Positions 14,956-23,033 of a stretch of DNA of 36,336 bases are shown piece after piece (the stretch's first letter is position 1; every line of letters starts with the position of its first letter). The DNA comes from Thermoproteales archaeon (GTDB lineage Archaea > Thermoproteota > Thermoprotei > Thermofilales > Thermofilaceae), in assembly GCA_021163245.1 (NCBI GenBank), contig JAGGXB010000144.1:1-36336 (forward strand), read 5' to 3'. The position numbers and the translations under genes were made by a program. The notes beneath the pieces were generated by a model, which saw only the letters and a program-made list of their open reading frames with translations, was not told the origin of the DNA and did no database searches.

Positions 14956-15681
14956 TTATCCTCGCTTATCATGACTGGCTCCTTTTTGTCCTGTTTCTAT
15001 ATGAATGCTTATAATTCTGTTAAATTCTTCCTGAGATAGATATTGTGGAGAATAGGTTATGCCGTATTTTTTCATAGTGCTAACGAAGGAGCGAAGATGA
15101 TTTTGGGAACCTTTTATCAAATTATTAAAAATAAACTGTATATCCTGATTGTCTACTTTTGATAGATACTTTTTAATATCTACTATATCAACTTCCTCGA
15201 TTGATGCTCCGACCTGCAAAGCTTCCTCAAGAGACTTACTGCCTTTATTGACAAGTTTATTGTATAGTTCTTGTAGTTCTGGATTGGTAAATTTACCTAT
15301 TTCACCTACTACCGAGTCCTTTAACCCATATCTATCGATAAGCTGTTTTACTGCATCCATATGAATCTGTTCAGAACTAGCTATGTTTTTGAATATGGGA
15401 AGATTCCATTTCTCATAGAGTGTAAGATAAACATCTCTTGCAAGCTTTTCTTCTTCACGAATATAAAGTATTGCGTCAACTTCATCGTTATTCAAATCAC
15501 TTTTAGGAATTGAATTGATCGATGTATTTTCGTGATCTTTAATATGTTCTCCCTTCCTATAAGAATCGTAATGTGTGTTAGGAAATATGGCTTGACTTAT
15601 GTTAGATGAATATAGTGGAAAAGCAGCAATTATCAATCCGGCTAGTATCGCTATTATTAATACATATGTATATTTTATCAT
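14956..15681 (-). CDS. DUF2202 ferritin-like protein, exported or membrane-anchored
   Basis: A 241-residue protein. Residues 1-22 (MIKYTYVLIIAILAGLIIAA) are a signal or anchor helix, and a polar linker (25-65) precedes the DUF2202 domain (about 66-230). That domain is a ferritin-like four-helix bundle: E76-E78 in LYIREEEKLARDVY, E104 and H107 in SSEQIHMDAV, and the family's GSQNHLRSF near its end supply the likely di-metal ligands. DUF2202 function is unproven; rubrerythrin-like peroxide or metal chemistry is the usual suggestion. GGTGAG four bases before the ATG at 15681 selects this start over 15702. It is the first gene of the cluster running to 13774. Confidence 0.82.
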   Translation of the reverse strand: MIKYTYVLIIAILAGLIIAAFPLYSSNISQAIFPNTHYDSYRKGEHIKDHENTSINSIPKSDLNNDEVDAILYIREEEKLARDVYLTLYEKWNLPIFKNIASSEQIHMDAVKQLIDRYGLKDSVVGEIGKFTNPELQELYNKLVNKGSKSLEEALQVGASIEEVDIVDIKKYLSKVDNQDIQFIFNNLIKGSQNHLRSFVSTMKKYGITYSPQYLSQEEFNRIISIHIETGQKGASHDKRG

Positions 15682-15726
15682 ATTTCTCACCGGACTAAAC
15701 ATTGATGATTTATATTTTAAGGAATT

Positions 15727-15741
15727 CTCACAAAATGTGAG
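15727..15741. promoter_or_regulatory. CTCACA-N3-TGTGAG palindrome upstream of the DUF2202 cluster
   Basis: Perfect six-base arms flank AAA. The site lies just upstream of a TATA-like stretch (TTAAAATATAAA on the minus strand, about 15709-15720). That is the position expected for an activator or for a regulator that affects TFB/TBP loading. The GC content of the arms stands out against the surrounding AT-rich DNA. Confidence 0.5.
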
Positions 15742-15829
15742 TATTTAGTAAAATATTATAATTGATGAAAAATATATATTAATAAAAACAATGTTTTAAT
15801 TAAAATAAATTAAAAATTTTAAATTATTT

Positions 15830-16678
15830 TTATTTTTCAAGATCTAGATAAACTTTAAATTTTTTATCTATTTTATCCCAATCTTCTTTATTTAATCTCC
15901 ATCCCATAGCTCCTGCATTTTCTTTTAAATGATCGATTCTACCAGCCTTAGGAATAGGTACGACTGGGTCTATGCATATCAGCCAATTTAAGGCCACTTG
16001 TATAGCAGTTTTTCCATATTTCTTGCCTATCTCTATTAGGAAATCGTTGTTTGCTAAGGCGCCTTTAGCTATCGGGGTATATGACATGAACATCATTCCC
16101 TCTCTTTTACAATAAGGTATAACGTCTTTTTCATATTTCCTATACACTAGGCTGTGTTTGTTTTGTACTGCTGCTATGTCTACCTTACTTAGACATGATC
16201 TGGCTTCTTCTATCCCTTTAACGTCAAAATTGCTTAGGCCAATATATCTTACAAATCCTTTGTTAACTAGCTCCTCCATAGCTTTCATAGTTTCACATAT
16301 TGGCACATTTTCTGCTGGCCAATGTAGAAGATAAAGATCTATATATGTACCTAGTCTTTTCATACTGCCTTGAACTGCCTTAAATACATCTTCTCTATGA
16401 GCATGTGTTGGCCAAACTTTACTAACAATAAATAATTCATCTCGAGGATATCCTTTTATTGCTTCGCCTACCAATTCTTCTGAATGACCAGCTCCATAGA
16501 TTTCAGCTGTATCTATAAGTGTGAGTCCCAACTCAATCCCTTTACGTAAAGCCATGATCCATTCTTTATCTCTGCTATAGTCTGGTGACATACTGCCTCC
16601 GATTTGCCATGTACCCATTCCGAGAACAGGGATTTTTTCATTTATTTTTTTAAAAATTTTATAATCATTCATCGACAT
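15830..16678 (-). CDS. Aldo/keto reductase (second copy)
   Basis: A 282-residue aldo/keto reductase with the complete tetrad: D56 and Y61 in IDTAEIYGAGHSE, K87 in VSKVWPTH, H119 in LLHWP. The cofactor-binding C-terminus VPIPKAGRIDHLKENAGAMGW is present. It is shorter than, and in a different subgroup from, the aldo/keto reductase at 8099-9082; it resembles the archaeal and bacterial 2,5-diketogluconate/xylose reductase-like class. Reduction of sugar aldehydes or ketoacids is likely; the exact substrate is unknown. Two ATGs two codons apart start the frame; the first is used. It stands alone. Confidence 0.87.
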   Translation of the reverse strand: MSMNDYKIFKKINEKIPVLGMGTWQIGGSMSPDYSRDKEWIMALRKGIELGLTLIDTAEIYGAGHSEELVGEAIKGYPRDELFIVSKVWPTHAHREDVFKAVQGSMKRLGTYIDLYLLHWPAENVPICETMKAMEELVNKGFVRYIGLSNFDVKGIEEARSCLSKVDIAAVQNKHSLVYRKYEKDVIPYCKREGMMFMSYTPIAKGALANNDFLIEIGKKYGKTAIQVALNWLICIDPVVPIPKAGRIDHLKENAGAMGWRLNKEDWDKIDKKFKVYLDLEK

Positions 16679-16915
16679 CAGTTAAATATTCTAGAAGAGA
16701 CTAAAAAATCAAACTATATTAATAGATTTTTAAAATTTTAGTCCTGGTATTCAAGAAAACTTTGTAAGTAAGAGTCTCTTTACATATTTCATCATGTCAA
16801 TGTATGAATAACCCGGTAATTACTAATAATATGGAAGTTTGCTGGGTGATAGATAGGTTTCTGGTATTTTATAAGTTAGGAAAACAGTATACTTGTATTT
16901 ATCAGTAATTTTTTA

Positions 16916-16929
16916 TTCTCAATTGAGAA
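16916..16929. promoter_or_regulatory. Perfect 14-bp palindrome before the amidohydrolase gene
   Basis: TTCTCAATTGAGAA occupies 16916-16929, ending nine bases before the ATG at 16939, between the TATA region and the start codon. It fits a small operator. The remaining 16679-16915 gap between the two divergent genes shows no gene or RNA that I can recognise. Confidence 0.5.
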
Positions 16930-16938
16930 AATTATATT

Positions 16939-18201
16939 ATGAGCATAAAAAGTATATTTGAATATATTTTTTCAGAACTTAAAAACTTTGAAATTGTTGA
17001 TGCTCATGAACATTTACCACCTGAGAAGGTTCGATTAAGTCTAGAGCCTGATGTTTGTTTTCTTTTTTCACATTATACAGCTGTTGATCTTGTTTCTGCG
17101 GGTTGTAGACCCTGGAATATAACTTCTCAGCAGAGGAGACGTTTAATAGATTTTCTTCAAGATACCTCTATTCCACTTGAGCAAAGATGGAAAGTTATAG
17201 AGCCTTACATAGATTATATAAGATATGGTACATATTTTAGGGCAGTAAAAATAGCTCTCAAAGAAATATATGGTTTTGATAGGGTGGATTCATCTAATTA
17301 TAAGGATATTTCTGAAGCTATGAGAAAAATGAATAAGCCGGGTATATATGATAAGATTCTTAGAGATAAGTGTGGAGCTCGATATGTTCTTCCTCAGGCC
17401 GGAAGAACAGATTATGAGAAGAAATATATGAGACCTTTGATGTGGATAAATTCCATCGCACTTCTAAATAATCCTAAGGAGGTTCATTCTAAGGCAGAAA
17501 AAATAGGATTGGAAATAAAAAGTTTAGATGACTATGAAATGTTTATACATTTACAGTTAGAGAAATGGAAAAAAGAGAATGTTGTTGGAATGAAAACAGT
17601 GTCAGAAAAGTATGTAAAGCCTCCTGCAAAGGATAAGGCGGCTATTATTTTTTCACAGTATTTAAATGGAAAGATAGATGAGGATTCTAGGAAGGCGTTA
17701 TACTATTATTTGAAAGAGAAGGTTATCGAAACATGTCAGGAGCTGGATCTTGTAGTTGCTATACATGCGGGTGTGTGGGATGATTTTAGGAGACTGGATC
17801 CTAGATATAATATTCCCTTATTTGAAAAGTTTTCTGAGGTGAAATTTGATTTATATCATATGGGTATGCCTTGGGTTAGATCGACGGCTTTTCTAGGAAA
17901 GAATTATCATAATGTGTACCTTAACCTTTGTTGGTCTCATATTGTTTCTGCTAATATGGCTCGAAGTGGCTTACTTGAATATATTGATATAGTTCCTATC
18001 AATAAAATAATAGCCTTTGGTGGAGACTATCATGCATATTCTTTTGAGAAGGTAGTTGGGCATCTTTATATAGCTAAGGAAAATGTTGCGTGGGTTCTTG
18101 CAAGATTGGTTGACGATAAAAGAATGACGCGGGAAGAGGCTATAGAAGTTGCTAGAATGTGGTTCTTAGAAAATCCATTAAAAGTATATGATTTATCTTA
18201 A
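16939..18201 (+). CDS. Amidohydrolase-superfamily protein
   Basis: A 420-residue TIM-barrel metal enzyme. The strand-1 motif DAHEH gives H23 and H25. Further ligands appear as H276 (VVAIHAGVWDD), H307 (LYHMGMPW) and D363 (AFGGDYHAYS), the order of the amidohydrolase superfamily (COG2159-like). A large helical insertion at about 45-150 separates the first motif from the rest, similar in layout to uronate isomerase-like members, so hydrolysis and sugar-acid isomerisation are both possible. No signal peptide. The next gene, 58 bases downstream, is the M24-like protein, and the pair may act on one substrate. ATG start; a palindrome precedes it. Confidence 0.8.
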   Translation: MSIKSIFEYIFSELKNFEIVDAHEHLPPEKVRLSLEPDVCFLFSHYTAVDLVSAGCRPWNITSQQRRRLIDFLQDTSIPLEQRWKVIEPYIDYIRYGTYFRAVKIALKEIYGFDRVDSSNYKDISEAMRKMNKPGIYDKILRDKCGARYVLPQAGRTDYEKKYMRPLMWINSIALLNNPKEVHSKAEKIGLEIKSLDDYEMFIHLQLEKWKKENVVGMKTVSEKYVKPPAKDKAAIIFSQYLNGKIDEDSRKALYYYLKEKVIETCQELDLVVAIHAGVWDDFRRLDPRYNIPLFEKFSEVKFDLYHMGMPWVRSTAFLGKNYHNVYLNLCWSHIVSANMARSGLLEYIDIVPINKIIAFGGDYHAYSFEKVVGHLYIAKENVAWVLARLVDDKRMTREEAIEVARMWFLENPLKVYDLS

Positions 18202-18210
18202 TTTTTAGGT

Positions 18211-18243
18211 ATTTTTATATATGACTATGTCATATATAAAAAT
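18211..18243. promoter_or_regulatory. 33-bp perfect palindrome over the M24-like gene promoter
   Basis: Fifteen-base arms (18211-18225 and 18229-18243) are exact reverse complements around a three-base spacer TAT. The centre is TATGAC-TAT-GTCATA, the same core as at 12422-12436. The left arm includes a TATA-like TTTTTATATAT about 26 bases before the right end. The AGGGAG ribosome site follows at 18251-18256, so the palindrome covers promoter and start site. It could also fold as an RNA hairpin ending the upstream amidohydrolase transcript. Confidence 0.7.
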
Positions 18244-18259
18244 CTGAAGTAGGGAGACT

Positions 18260-19357
18260 ATGAGATTTCCTAAAGAAATTCTTATAAAAAGATTAAATAA
18301 GTTTCAGTCTAAGATAAGGGAGCAGAACATAGACGCTGTTATGATTCGTACCCAGAGTAGTTATATCTATTTTACTGGGATTAAATGGCTGAGACCAGCA
18401 TTATTAATACCAAGTGAAGGAGAACCTATAGCTTTTATAGCTTTTGGAGAAAAAGAGGGTTTCATCGAAAGGACATGGATTAGAAATATATTAACTTTTA
18501 AAGAAGGTGGTGAACTTATAGCTCAAGTTACTGGTACTATCAGGCAAAATGGATATAAAACGATTGGTATGGAGTTCGGAATTGAGCGAGATGCATATAT
18601 TTTGTTTTATGAGATGTTTAAACGACTTAATCGTAATGTGAAGATTGTTGACGTATCACCTCTTCTTTCTGAAATGAGAATGTTAAAGGATAGATATGAG
18701 CTTTCATTTATACGTCGTGCTGGAAAAATTGTGTCGAATACTATGGAAAAAGCCTTGGGTTTGATTGATGTCGGCGTTTCTGAGACAGAAATAGCAGCTG
18801 AAATATATAAGATACTTTATTCGTTAGGTTCGGAAGAACCTAAAGTTTATGTTAATGCAGGTCCTTATCCTAGAATTCATTCAGAGCCTTTCAGAGACAG
18901 TAAAGTGGAGAAAGAATCATTTGTCTCTATTATAATTGGTGGAGATTATAATGGATACTATGCAAATATGGCTAGGACAGTTTTTGTAGGAGAACCTAGG
19001 GATATTAGTTTAGATGCTTTAAAATGTATTGAAGAGGTTTATAATTTAGCTTTTGAGATGACGACATCTAATACAAAGTTTATTGATGTAATGAAAGCAC
19101 TTGATAAAGTTTATTCTAAGTATAATTTATTAGATTATAGAGTTGTTGGATATTCTCATGGTGTTGGGCTACAGATAGAGGAGATGCCTATAACTACAAT
19201 CTTGCCTAAACATCGTTTTATGAGAGTGAAACCGGGTATGGTTTTAGCATTTGTACATGCACCTATAATGTTAAAAAATTATGGTCAAGTAAAAAAGGAG
19301 GATACGTTTATTATTAAGGAGGATGGAGGATTAGAAGCAGTAACATGTCTAAACTAA
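18260..19357 (+). CDS. Creatinase/M24 peptidase-fold protein lacking metal ligands
   Basis: A 365-residue protein with the creatinase N-terminal domain (1-130) and the pita-bread M24 domain (about 140-360). In M24 peptidases two Asp, one His and two Glu bind metal. Here the first Asp position is in SIIIGG (about 224-225), the second is N236 (NMART), and the Glu after the PGM motif is missing (GMVLAFVHAP). H300 (SHGVG) and a Glu in KKED remain. It is thus unlikely to be a metal-dependent Xaa-Pro peptidase. Creatinase itself uses this fold without metal, so a metal-free C-N hydrolase or a non-catalytic protein is possible. AGGGAG precedes the ATG. Confidence 0.78.
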   Translation: MRFPKEILIKRLNKFQSKIREQNIDAVMIRTQSSYIYFTGIKWLRPALLIPSEGEPIAFIAFGEKEGFIERTWIRNILTFKEGGELIAQVTGTIRQNGYKTIGMEFGIERDAYILFYEMFKRLNRNVKIVDVSPLLSEMRMLKDRYELSFIRRAGKIVSNTMEKALGLIDVGVSETEIAAEIYKILYSLGSEEPKVYVNAGPYPRIHSEPFRDSKVEKESFVSIIIGGDYNGYYANMARTVFVGEPRDISLDALKCIEEVYNLAFEMTTSNTKFIDVMKALDKVYSKYNLLDYRVVGYSHGVGLQIEEMPITTILPKHRFMRVKPGMVLAFVHAPIMLKNYGQVKKEDTFIIKEDGGLEAVTCLN

Positions 19358-19397
19358 TAAATGATCAATTTTTATTCCTTGGATAAAATCTCGATAA

Positions 19398-19406
19398 CTT
19401 TAAAAC
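19398..19406 (+). promoter_or_regulatory. TATA box of the SAM decarboxylase gene
   Basis: CTTTAAAAC is centred 27 bases before the GTG at 19429, matching a leaderless transcript and supporting this non-ATG start. Confidence 0.5.
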
Positions 19407-19428
19407 TAGCTTAATTATTTACATAGAT

Positions 19429-19833
19429 GTGAACACTTTAGGATATCATTATGTAATTGAAGCATCAGAATGTAATCCAGAGATCTTAGAAGACCCTAAG
19501 AAGCTGAAAGAAATAATACTTGAAGCAGCCAAAATAGGTGAGATGGAAGTCAAGTCTACATATTTTTACAAGTTTTCACCTAGAGGAGTAAGTGGAATGG
19601 TTGTCGTTTCAGGATCACATATATCTATACATACTTGGCCTGAGAGATCATACGCTGCGATCGATGTATATACATGCGATGTAGATTCAAAGCCAGAGAA
19701 ATCTCTCCAATATATATTGGAAAAAATAAAGGCAAGCTATGCTCATATAACGGAAATCGAAAGAGGTATAGAAGACGAGGACGGGACATACACGCACACA
19801 ATCTTATCTTGGGACGAAGAGCCAGAAGAATAA
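19429..19833 (+). CDS. speD: S-adenosylmethionine decarboxylase proenzyme
   Basis: A 134-residue class 1b SAM decarboxylase (SpeD/SpeH), cytoplasmic. It self-cleaves to make a pyruvoyl cofactor; S63 in VSGSHISIHTWPE becomes the pyruvoyl group. Catalytic H68 and C83 (DVYTCD) are at the same numbers as in the well-studied Thermotoga maritima enzyme. It yields decarboxylated SAM for aminopropyl transfer in polyamine synthesis; in Crenarchaeota a close paralogue makes arginine decarboxylase (ArgDC). The distinction rests on a few residues that I cannot settle by eye, so ADC activity is the alternative. It starts at GTG with a TATA box 27 bases upstream and stands alone. Confidence 0.9.
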   Translation: MNTLGYHYVIEASECNPEILEDPKKLKEIILEAAKIGEMEVKSTYFYKFSPRGVSGMVVVSGSHISIHTWPERSYAAIDVYTCDVDSKPEKSLQYILEKIKASYAHITEIERGIEDEDGTYTHTILSWDEEPEE

Positions 19834-20001
19834 CTAGCAATAAAAGATGAAAATATTTAAGGTATTTTATATTATAGTTGATTTTCCTTAGTTGTATTCA
19901 TTTAAAGTTTCTATTCAAATAAGTTTATTTCTTTATGGTAACAATTATCGTTTTGAACAAAGATATATTCTAAACAATTTTAGATGAGAGCTAAGATCAA
20001 A

Positions 20002-21306
20002 TCAGGGTTTACTTCTAGGTGAATAAGCTATGAAAAAGTGTCCTATCCATAAAGGTTTAGTAAATATTGGAGGTTTTTTGGCGTGGATCCGGAAGAGAAA
20101 TACGATTTTTGTATTAATATCCCTTGGGCTTTTGTAGACTTTGTCTGAGAATGTTTCAGCCCAATACCTAATTTTTACATCAGGAATGATTATAGCGTAT
20201 CCTCTTTCCTCCAATGATTTAACTATCATTTTAAGTTCTTGGTATTCGGGAGGTATTATGGTGGGTCGAACAAGATTGTAGGTTCCTATGCTGGAAAATA
20301 ATAGTAATGTTGTTATAAATATAATAATTGGAAAAGTTTTGTAGTCTTTCTCTGTTAGATATAGGGCTGATCCAATACTTAGGGAGAGTGGGATCATATT
20401 CATCAATTGAAATCTAAACAGCCATTTACGAGGTATTATTGGTAGATTAAGTAGTAATGCAAGGATTCCAGATGCAAAAAAGAGTAATGATAATTTATCT
20501 TTTTTGAGAAGTATTAAGGAAACTGTGATAAGAGTTAAAAACATTCCTATTGAAAGAATAAAATTTTGTGCTCTTACAACAACAAAGTTATTTTCCTCAA
20601 TAAGATCTTCAACAAAGGCAATTCCCTTATAAATATCGCCTCCTAGAATCATAGGTAGGGTTAACCCGATTACTATTGTAGATAGGCTTAGTAGAAGAAT
20701 TATCACTGTTTTTTTATCTATTTTTCTATAAAGTATAAAGTATAGAAATGGGATTGTTAACGAATAGAAGATGGCTATTCCAAGATCTAAGATGTGTGTT
20801 AGGGCGGTTAGGATAAATGATATAACGAGAAATATTAGGGATTTTCTATCGTTTTTTTGGAAATATTGAAACATGAAGAAAACATATAGTGAGAGCCATA
20901 ATAATCCGATAGAGTTTTTCATAAAATCTGAGGCTAGTCTTAGTGAATACCAGTTTATTATAAATGATAAGCTACTTGCTACTCCTGATAATATTTTGTT
21001 TCTATTTGAGAAAAGAAAATACCATGGTAATGAAGCTAAAGAAGTAAAGATTAAGACTGTTAATTTTATACCTAGGAAAGTATTTTTAACTAAAAGTGTC
21101 ATAAATGTCATTAGAATAAATGTTAGAGGAGGGTCAGGATATTTTAATCTACCATACTGTAATATCCAACGTACTTGGATAGCATAGTATGGGCCATCTA
21201 TTCCAGTTAGTAGAGGCGCCTTTAATATTGGGATAGATAGGAATATGAAAGAGCTTAAGAAAATAGCAATAGGTATGATTGTTTTGGTTAGAGCTTTTCT
21301 TAACAC
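20002..21306 (-). CDS. Multi-pass membrane protein, GT-C glycosyltransferase-like
   Basis: A 434-residue protein with about ten to twelve membrane helices. The first extracellular loop carries GIDGPYYAIQVRWILQYG followed by YPDPPLTF. An acidic pair in this loop, then YY and a proline-rich segment, is the layout of GT-C fold glycosyltransferases (PMT/ArnT/AglB-like), which use lipid-linked sugars on the outer face. The C-terminal 70 residues form a soluble region (EYQELKMIVKSLEERGYAII). A specific family is not recognised, and a transport role cannot be excluded. GTG start with TTTATAAAT about 24 bases upstream. It is convergent with the SAM decarboxylase gene. Confidence 0.62.
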   Translation of the reverse strand: MLRKALTKTIIPIAIFLSSFIFLSIPILKAPLLTGIDGPYYAIQVRWILQYGRLKYPDPPLTFILMTFMTLLVKNTFLGIKLTVLIFTSLASLPWYFLFSNRNKILSGVASSLSFIINWYSLRLASDFMKNSIGLLWLSLYVFFMFQYFQKNDRKSLIFLVISFILTALTHILDLGIAIFYSLTIPFLYFILYRKIDKKTVIILLLSLSTIVIGLTLPMILGGDIYKGIAFVEDLIEENNFVVVRAQNFILSIGMFLTLITVSLILLKKDKLSLLFFASGILALLLNLPIIPRKWLFRFQLMNMIPLSLSIGSALYLTEKDYKTFPIIIFITTLLLFSSIGTYNLVRPTIIPPEYQELKMIVKSLEERGYAIIIPDVKIRYWAETFSDKVYKSPRDINTKIVFLFRIHAKKPPIFTKPLWIGHFFIAYSPRSKP

Positions 21307-21325
21307 CTAATACAAGAATTTTTTG

Positions 21326-21336
21326 TTTATAAATAT
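21326..21336 (-). promoter_or_regulatory. TATA box of the GT-C-like gene
   Basis: On the minus strand ATTTATAAA is centred about 24 bases before the GTG at 21306, consistent with a leaderless transcript from that codon. Confidence 0.45.
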
Positions 21337-21423
21337 TTAATGTATTAATAGTCTATTTATTTGTCAAGAGTATTGTATCCTATACCTATAACCTTAATAA
21401 AGTTATGATACCTTAGTTTTTTG

Positions 21424-22845
21424 ATGAATGTTATAATAATTATGTTGGATAGTCTTAGGCCCGATCACTTAGGATGTTATGGTAATCCTTGGATTGATAC
21501 GCCAAACATAGATGATTTTTCGAGGGAATGTTTAATATTTGATAGAGCTTATTCTGAAGGATTGCCAACATTACCGGTAAGAACGGCTTTATTCACGGGA
21601 AGATATACTTTAATGCGTAGAGGTTGGCAGCGTCTTGAACCGTCTGATAAACCGATAGCAGAGGTTCTCTGGGACGCAGGATATGATACAGCTCTTATAA
21701 GTGATACATATCATATGCATAAACCGTCTATGGCATATGAGAGAGGCTTTAATTATGTTAAGTGGATAAGGGGTCAGGAATCTGATCCTTATATTATAGA
21801 TGAAAATATCAAGGTTGATTTATCGAAATGGAGCACTAAAAATTATTTAACTGATTTCGACAGAATGGTTTTTACACAGTATCTTAAAAATATCCACTTT
21901 TGGACTAGTGAGGAAGATCATTTTATTGCACAAGTTGTCAAAGAAGGTATTAAATGGCTTAAAGGTCAAGTAGATAATGCTCATAAAGATAGGCTTTTCC
22001 TTTGGCTTGATAGCTTTGATCCTCATGAACCTTGGGATCCGCCATTTGAATATTATGAAAAATATGCGGTAGAGTATGATGGTTTACCTATAATTCATCC
22101 CTCAACTGGTGGTAAACGGGGAGGTTTTATAGAAAACTTTACTATTGATGAGGTTAGACATATTAGGGCTCAGTATGCTGGAGAAGTATCATTAGTAGAT
22201 AAGTGGATTGGTATCTTTTTTGAGAATTTAAAAAATCTAGGAATATGGGAAGATTCTCTCATAATATTGTTGAGTGATCATGGAGAACCTCTAGGCGAAC
22301 ACGGTATTATAAGAAAAGTTAGACCTTGGCCATATGAGGAGCTTTCCCGTATCGTTTTGATGATTAAGCCTCCTAAGGAATTGGGAGTTAAGCCGGGGCG
22401 TGTTAAAGCATTTGTACAAACTGTTGATATTGCTCCAACAATAATAGATATGTTAGAAATCAAAGGTGAAAGAAGTAGATGGACTATAAATCTTGAGTCA
22501 GAGGGTATTAGCTTGTATCCGCTGATTATGAAAGAAGATAATTTGGTTAGAGGCTATGCAATCTCAGGTCATTATGGAAGATCATGGAGCATACATAGTG
22601 AGGAATATTCGCTTTATATTTGGCCTGGACAAATGACGCCGTACACATTTGGGACAAATTATATTAAAGAACAAGAGAAAATGAACCCGGAACTTTATAA
22701 ACTTGATAGGAGCTATACTCCTCCGCGACCTGATAGATGGGAAATAGGGGATCAGCCTGAAGTAAGAAATATTTATGAGGAAGAGCATGAAATTGCGAAA
22801 CAGTTAGAATTGGATCTTAGAAGGGTTTTGACAAACATATTATAA
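21424..22845 (+). CDS. Sulfatase/alkaline-phosphatase superfamily hydrolase with Thr at the nucleophile position
   Basis: A 473-residue sulfatase-fold enzyme. Counting from the ATG, the first metal ligand is D9 (IIMLDSLRPDHLG). The family motif appears as TLPVRTALFTGR, with T49 exactly four residues before R53 where Cys or Ser becomes formylglycine in true sulfatases. The later ligand pair D285-H286 is in LLSDHGEPLGEHG. The metal site is therefore intact but the nucleophile is Thr, as in nucleotide pyrophosphatase/phosphodiesterases of the same superfamily. No signal peptide, so it is probably cytoplasmic. The ATG at 21424 is preferred over a TTG one codon earlier; TTAATAAA lies about 28 bases upstream. 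Substrate unknown; sulfate or phosphate esters of sugars fit the neighbourhood. Confidence 0.82.
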   Translation: MNVIIIMLDSLRPDHLGCYGNPWIDTPNIDDFSRECLIFDRAYSEGLPTLPVRTALFTGRYTLMRRGWQRLEPSDKPIAEVLWDAGYDTALISDTYHMHKPSMAYERGFNYVKWIRGQESDPYIIDENIKVDLSKWSTKNYLTDFDRMVFTQYLKNIHFWTSEEDHFIAQVVKEGIKWLKGQVDNAHKDRLFLWLDSFDPHEPWDPPFEYYEKYAVEYDGLPIIHPSTGGKRGGFIENFTIDEVRHIRAQYAGEVSLVDKWIGIFFENLKNLGIWEDSLIILLSDHGEPLGEHGIIRKVRPWPYEELSRIVLMIKPPKELGVKPGRVKAFVQTVDIAPTIIDMLEIKGERSRWTINLESEGISLYPLIMKEDNLVRGYAISGHYGRSWSIHSEEYSLYIWPGQMTPYTFGTNYIKEQEKMNPELYKLDRSYTPPRPDRWEIGDQPEVRNIYEEEHEIAKQLELDLRRVLTNIL

Positions 22846-23033
22846 ATTTTAGAGATTAATTAGTATAGGAAGGTAAAGATAGAAAACTGAAAATATTATA
22901 TTTTTCAATTGATATATTGATTAAGTTTTCAGTATTTACTATTAAAGTTTATAAGTTTATAGAGATAAAAGTTGAATACTGAATAGCTAAATATTAATTT
23001 GGGTTTCTTGATTATTTTCTGAGTTGATTATGT

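Noticed and set aside
14746-15039. Plus-strand open frame of 97 codons
   Set aside because: It runs antisense to the DUF4405 and DUF2202 genes, has no family resemblance, and its composition is that of a shadow frame.
15770-15835. Long A/T-only symmetric stretch between the DUF2202 promoter and the aldo/keto reductase end
   Set aside because: Symmetry is explained by A and T runs; no specific arms can be defined. It may help termination but I cannot support a feature.
16679-16915. Possible small RNA in the divergent gap
   Set aside because: No tRNA cloverleaf, no clear C/D box pair and no stable GC-rich stem seen.
22846-23033. ACTGAAAA and TTTTCAGT inverted octamers before pckG
   Set aside because: Arms are short, far apart and surrounded by similar A/T words, so they are not distinguishable from background.
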